Source: Alloacidobacterium sp035547425 (GTDB taxonomy: Bacteria; Acidobacteriota; Terriglobia; Terriglobales; Acidobacteriaceae). From it: a DNA stretch of 64,000 bases. Below, in pieces: positions 61,893-64,000 of this stretch. Made by a program: the position numbers and the translations under genes. Where the stretch lies: NCBI GenBank assembly GCA_035547425.1, contig DASZUU010000046.1:1-64000 (forward strand), written 5' to 3'. The notes beneath the pieces were generated by a model. That model saw nothing but the letters and a program-made list of their open reading frames with translations, did no database searches and was not told the origin of the DNA. Position 1 is the first letter of the stretch. The number at the start of each line of letters is the position of its first letter.

Positions 61893-63196
61893 TTTTCCTT
61901 ACTCGCATTGAAGTGTTTCTTCAATCCCTGCCAGCACTCGTAATATTCGTGCTGCAAAATCCTGGCTTCGAGGGCGAACTTAGTCGGACGCACAGCCAAT
62001 TGCGTTTCAAACATAAAGGCCAGCGTATTGGCAAGGTATTGTGGCTTCAGCTCCGCAGCGCTCGCGCGCTCATATGTCTCGGCATCCGGCCCATGCCCGG
62101 ACATGCAATTGTGCAGGCTGGCTCCGCCCGGCACAAAGCCTTCTGCCTTCGCATCGTATTGGCCGAAGATCAGTCCCATAAATTCGTTCATCATGTTGCG
62201 ATGGAACCATGGCGGACGGAAGGTATGTTCTGCCACCATCCAGCGAGGAGGAAAGATGGCAAAGTCCACGTTCGCAGTGCCGGGAATCGTGCTTGGCGCA
62301 GTCAATACTGTATAGATCGATGGATCCGGATGGTCGAAGGAAACCGTATTAATGCAGTTGAAATTTTTCAGATCATATTTATACGGCGCATAATTCCCAT
62401 GCCATGCCACCACATTCAGCGGTGAATGATCGATCTCAGCTATCCACAAATTCCCTAAGAACTTGCTGACAATCTCAAAGCTGCCCTCGCGATCCTCAAA
62501 TGCAGCTACCGGATAAAGAAAATCACGCGCATTGGCCAGCCCATTTGCGCCGATAGGCCCAAGTTCCGGCAAGCGGAATTGTTGACCATAATTTTCACAA
62601 ATGTATCCGCGCGCAGCTTTCTCTTTCAAAACAACGCGAAACTTCAGCCCGCGCGGCAAGACACAGATTTCGCCCGGAGCCGCATCCAGTATTCCCAGTT
62701 CCGTATGCAGATGTAACGCGCCCTCTTGCGGCACCAGCAGTAATTCACCATCGGCATTGTAGAAGAACCGGTCCTCCATCGATTTATTGGCGGTGTACCA
62801 GTGAATCGCCACTCCGGTCTGCATCGCCGGGTCGCCATTTCCGCCAATGGTAATGATGCCGTCGATAAAATCTGCGGGTTCGGAGGGAACAGGGATGGGA
62901 TCCCAGCGAAGCTGATTTGGCGGTGTCGGAACTTCGGTAAATGGACCGCTGCGGATAAGTTTCGACGGGTACTCCTTATAAGGCTTATGCGTAACGGAAG
63001 GCTTGATGCGATACGTCCAGGTGCGACGGTTTATGTGCCGCGGCGAGGTGAACGATGTTCCGCTGAACTGTTCCGTGTAAAGGCCGAGAGGATGTTTCTG
63101 CGGCGCGTTTTGTCCCTGTGGCAATCCGCCTGTCACCGCCTCGGAGGCGAATTCATTGGCAAAGCCTGATTGATGCTTCAATGCTGCAGCGGACAT
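61889..63196 (-). CDS. hmgA: Homogentisate 1,2-dioxygenase
   Basis: A 435-residue iron(II) dioxygenase that opens homogentisate to maleylacetoacetate. The N-terminus HQSGFANEFASEAVTGGLPQGQNAPQ is diagnostic. The iron ligands lie in HTFRPPWFHRNMMNEFMGLI (His and Glu) and SGHGPDAETYE (His). The length is standard. It is the first gene of an operon with an unknown protein and fahA, and its stop overlaps the next ATG. GGAGAGCAG precedes its own ATG. Confidence 0.97.
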   Translation of the reverse strand: MSAAALKHQSGFANEFASEAVTGGLPQGQNAPQKHPLGLYTEQFSGTSFTSPRHINRRTWTYRIKPSVTHKPYKEYPSKLIRSGPFTEVPTPPNQLRWDPIPVPSEPADFIDGIITIGGNGDPAMQTGVAIHWYTANKSMEDRFFYNADGELLLVPQEGALHLHTELGILDAAPGEICVLPRGLKFRVVLKEKAARGYICENYGQQFRLPELGPIGANGLANARDFLYPVAAFEDREGSFEIVSKFLGNLWIAEIDHSPLNVVAWHGNYAPYKYDLKNFNCINTVSFDHPDPSIYTVLTAPSTIPGTANVDFAIFPPRWMVAEHTFRPPWFHRNMMNEFMGLIFGQYDAKAEGFVPGGASLHNCMSGHGPDAETYERASAAELKPQYLANTLAFMFETQLAVRPTKFALEARILQHEYYECWQGLKKHFNASKEK

Positions 63197-63299
63197 CTGC
63201 TCTCCTTCTGCACAGCAAAAATCGAAACTCTATAACCTATCTGCTGGCGCATTGGTTTGGCAAACTCTTCGGCATTTTTGCCGCAACTAAACTATTTCC

Positions 63300-63869
63300 A
63301 TGCATGATTCTGAGCAGGCAAGGCGGGCGCTTGGCCATGTTTTTATCGCGCCGCCTGATCCGGCGTGGCCGGAATATTTTTCGCAGGAACGCGAACGGCT
63401 GCGCGCCTTTCTTGGCAGCATAGCGAACGAGCTTCAGCATTATGGGAGCACCGCTGTTCCGGGGTTGCGGGCGAAACCCGTCATCGACATGATGGCGCCC
63501 GTGGCTTCTCTCAAGGATGCGGACGAGTTTGCGGAGCATCTTGCCGACGCCGGCTATCGCAAGATAGATGCAGGCTTTTTCAAACGGCGCTTCTTCCGCA
63601 GAAAATTGGAGAGCATGGATCTCGCCTATCACCTGCATCTGGTAGTTGCACCGGATTGGCCGATTAAGAATGAATTATTGCTGCGCGACTGGCTGATGCA
63701 GCACCCGGATATCGCTCGCAAATACGAGACGCTGAAGATGGAATTGGCATCCACTTACGGCAACGATATGCCTCGCTATACCGATGGAAAAACTTCCTTC
63801 CTGCGGAACATAGTAAACGAGGCACGTCTCAGCCGCGGCCTTCCCATCGAGCACGATTGGAACGAGTAG
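63300..63869 (+). CDS. GrpB-family (UPF0157) protein
   Basis: A 189-residue protein of the GrpB family, with the signature HYGSTAVPGLRAKPVIDMM (about residues 47-65) that belongs to the nucleotidyltransferase-like fold, and a conserved C-terminal part (HLHLV, LLLRDWLMQHPDIARKYETLK). Some family members act in dephospho-CoA or related metabolism, but the role is mostly unassigned. It is divergent from hmgA. Confidence 0.87.
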   Translation: MHDSEQARRALGHVFIAPPDPAWPEYFSQERERLRAFLGSIANELQHYGSTAVPGLRAKPVIDMMAPVASLKDADEFAEHLADAGYRKIDAGFFKRRFFRRKLESMDLAYHLHLVVAPDWPIKNELLLRDWLMQHPDIARKYETLKMELASTYGNDMPRYTDGKTSFLRNIVNEARLSRGLPIEHDWNE

Positions 63870-63902
63870 ACCAGGCAGAAGCTTCTCGGAGAAAAAAGCC
63901 CT

Positions 63903-64000
63903 CTACACGTTGAATTTGAAGAAAAGGATATCGCCGTCGCGGACGACATATTCCTTGCCTTCAGAGCGGTAGAGGCCTTTTTCTTTCACCGCCTGTTCGC
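63903..64000 (-). CDS. ychF: GTPase/ATPase YchF, C-terminal end
   Basis: The reverse strand from the window edge reads EQAVKEKGLYRSEGKEYVV, then RDGDILFFKFNV and a TAG at 63905-63903. This is the end of the TGS domain that closes YchF, a conserved translation-associated ATPase. Only the last 31 codons are in the window. Confidence 0.85.
   Translation of the reverse strand, partial: EQAVKEKGLYRSEGKEYVVRDGDILFFKFNV

Noticed and set aside
1..64000. CRISPR arrays, tRNA or rRNA genes, intact insertion sequences, prophage genes
   Set aside because: I looked for direct repeats with regular spacing, cloverleaf-like segments and transposase or integrase motifs on both strands and saw none.

Overview
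The window is a chromosomal segment of a moderately GC-rich, Gram-negative soil-type bacterium, most probably an Acidobacteriota of the Terriglobia/Acidobacteriaceae type. The grounds are four large TonB-dependent receptors of the Oar-like, carboxypeptidase-regulatory-domain type, a tandem pair of MacB/FtsX-like permeases of the acidobacterial duplicated orphan permease (ADOP) kind, and a mix of glycoside hydrolases with short intergenic gaps. This is inference from gene content; no rRNA or tRNA gene is present to confirm it.

Region 1 (1-23.7 kb) is a mannoside-utilisation locus. A truncated TonB receptor is followed by a forward operon of a GH38 alpha-mannosidase and two alpha/beta-hydrolase esterases. 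A convergent LacI-type repressor comes next, then a forward operon of a GH2 beta-mannosidase and a GH92 mannosidase. A reverse set encodes another TonB receptor, a very long GH38 mannosidase and a second GH92. The key observation is a shared 16-bp palindrome (RTGGNANCGNTNCCAY) at five places: at the first GH38 start, twice between lacI and the GH2 gene, and twice just downstream of a good promoter before the receptor. I read these as operators of the local LacI protein, linking the three transcription units into one regulon. The enzyme set suits alpha-mannan or high-mannose glycans ending in a beta-mannoside core, with de-esterification.

Region 2 (23.8-27 kb) is a decayed, accessory stretch: a frameshifted VOC protein, a TMEM175-like channel protein with a Rieske protein, a small acidic protein, and a sigma-factor relic with three in-frame stops. 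Another relic, the C-terminus of a type I restriction HsdR, lies at 12.6-12.8 kb.

Region 3 (27-46.6 kb) holds a trehalose pair in which OtsA carries an N-terminal membrane sensor-like module, and a TonB receptor divergent from an ECF sigma/anti-sigma pair. The anti-sigma factor ends in a degenerate HNH-nuclease-like domain. A DipZ-like thioredoxin protein, a GH51 arabinofuranosidase, a haem-binding/cytochrome P460 gene split by a frameshift, an HD hydrolase, SecA and an Oar-like receptor follow.

Region 4 (46.8-64 kb) carries HtpX, a DUF4149-like membrane protein, a ZIP transporter, a Nudix hydrolase, the two ADOP permeases, xylulokinase with a LacI regulator, CutC, and a homogentisate operon (hmgA - unknown - fahA). 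In that operon a conserved protein of unknown function occupies the slot where maleylacetoacetate isomerase would be expected. A GrpB-family protein and the C-terminus of YchF close the window. No CRISPR array, tRNA, rRNA or intact mobile element was seen.
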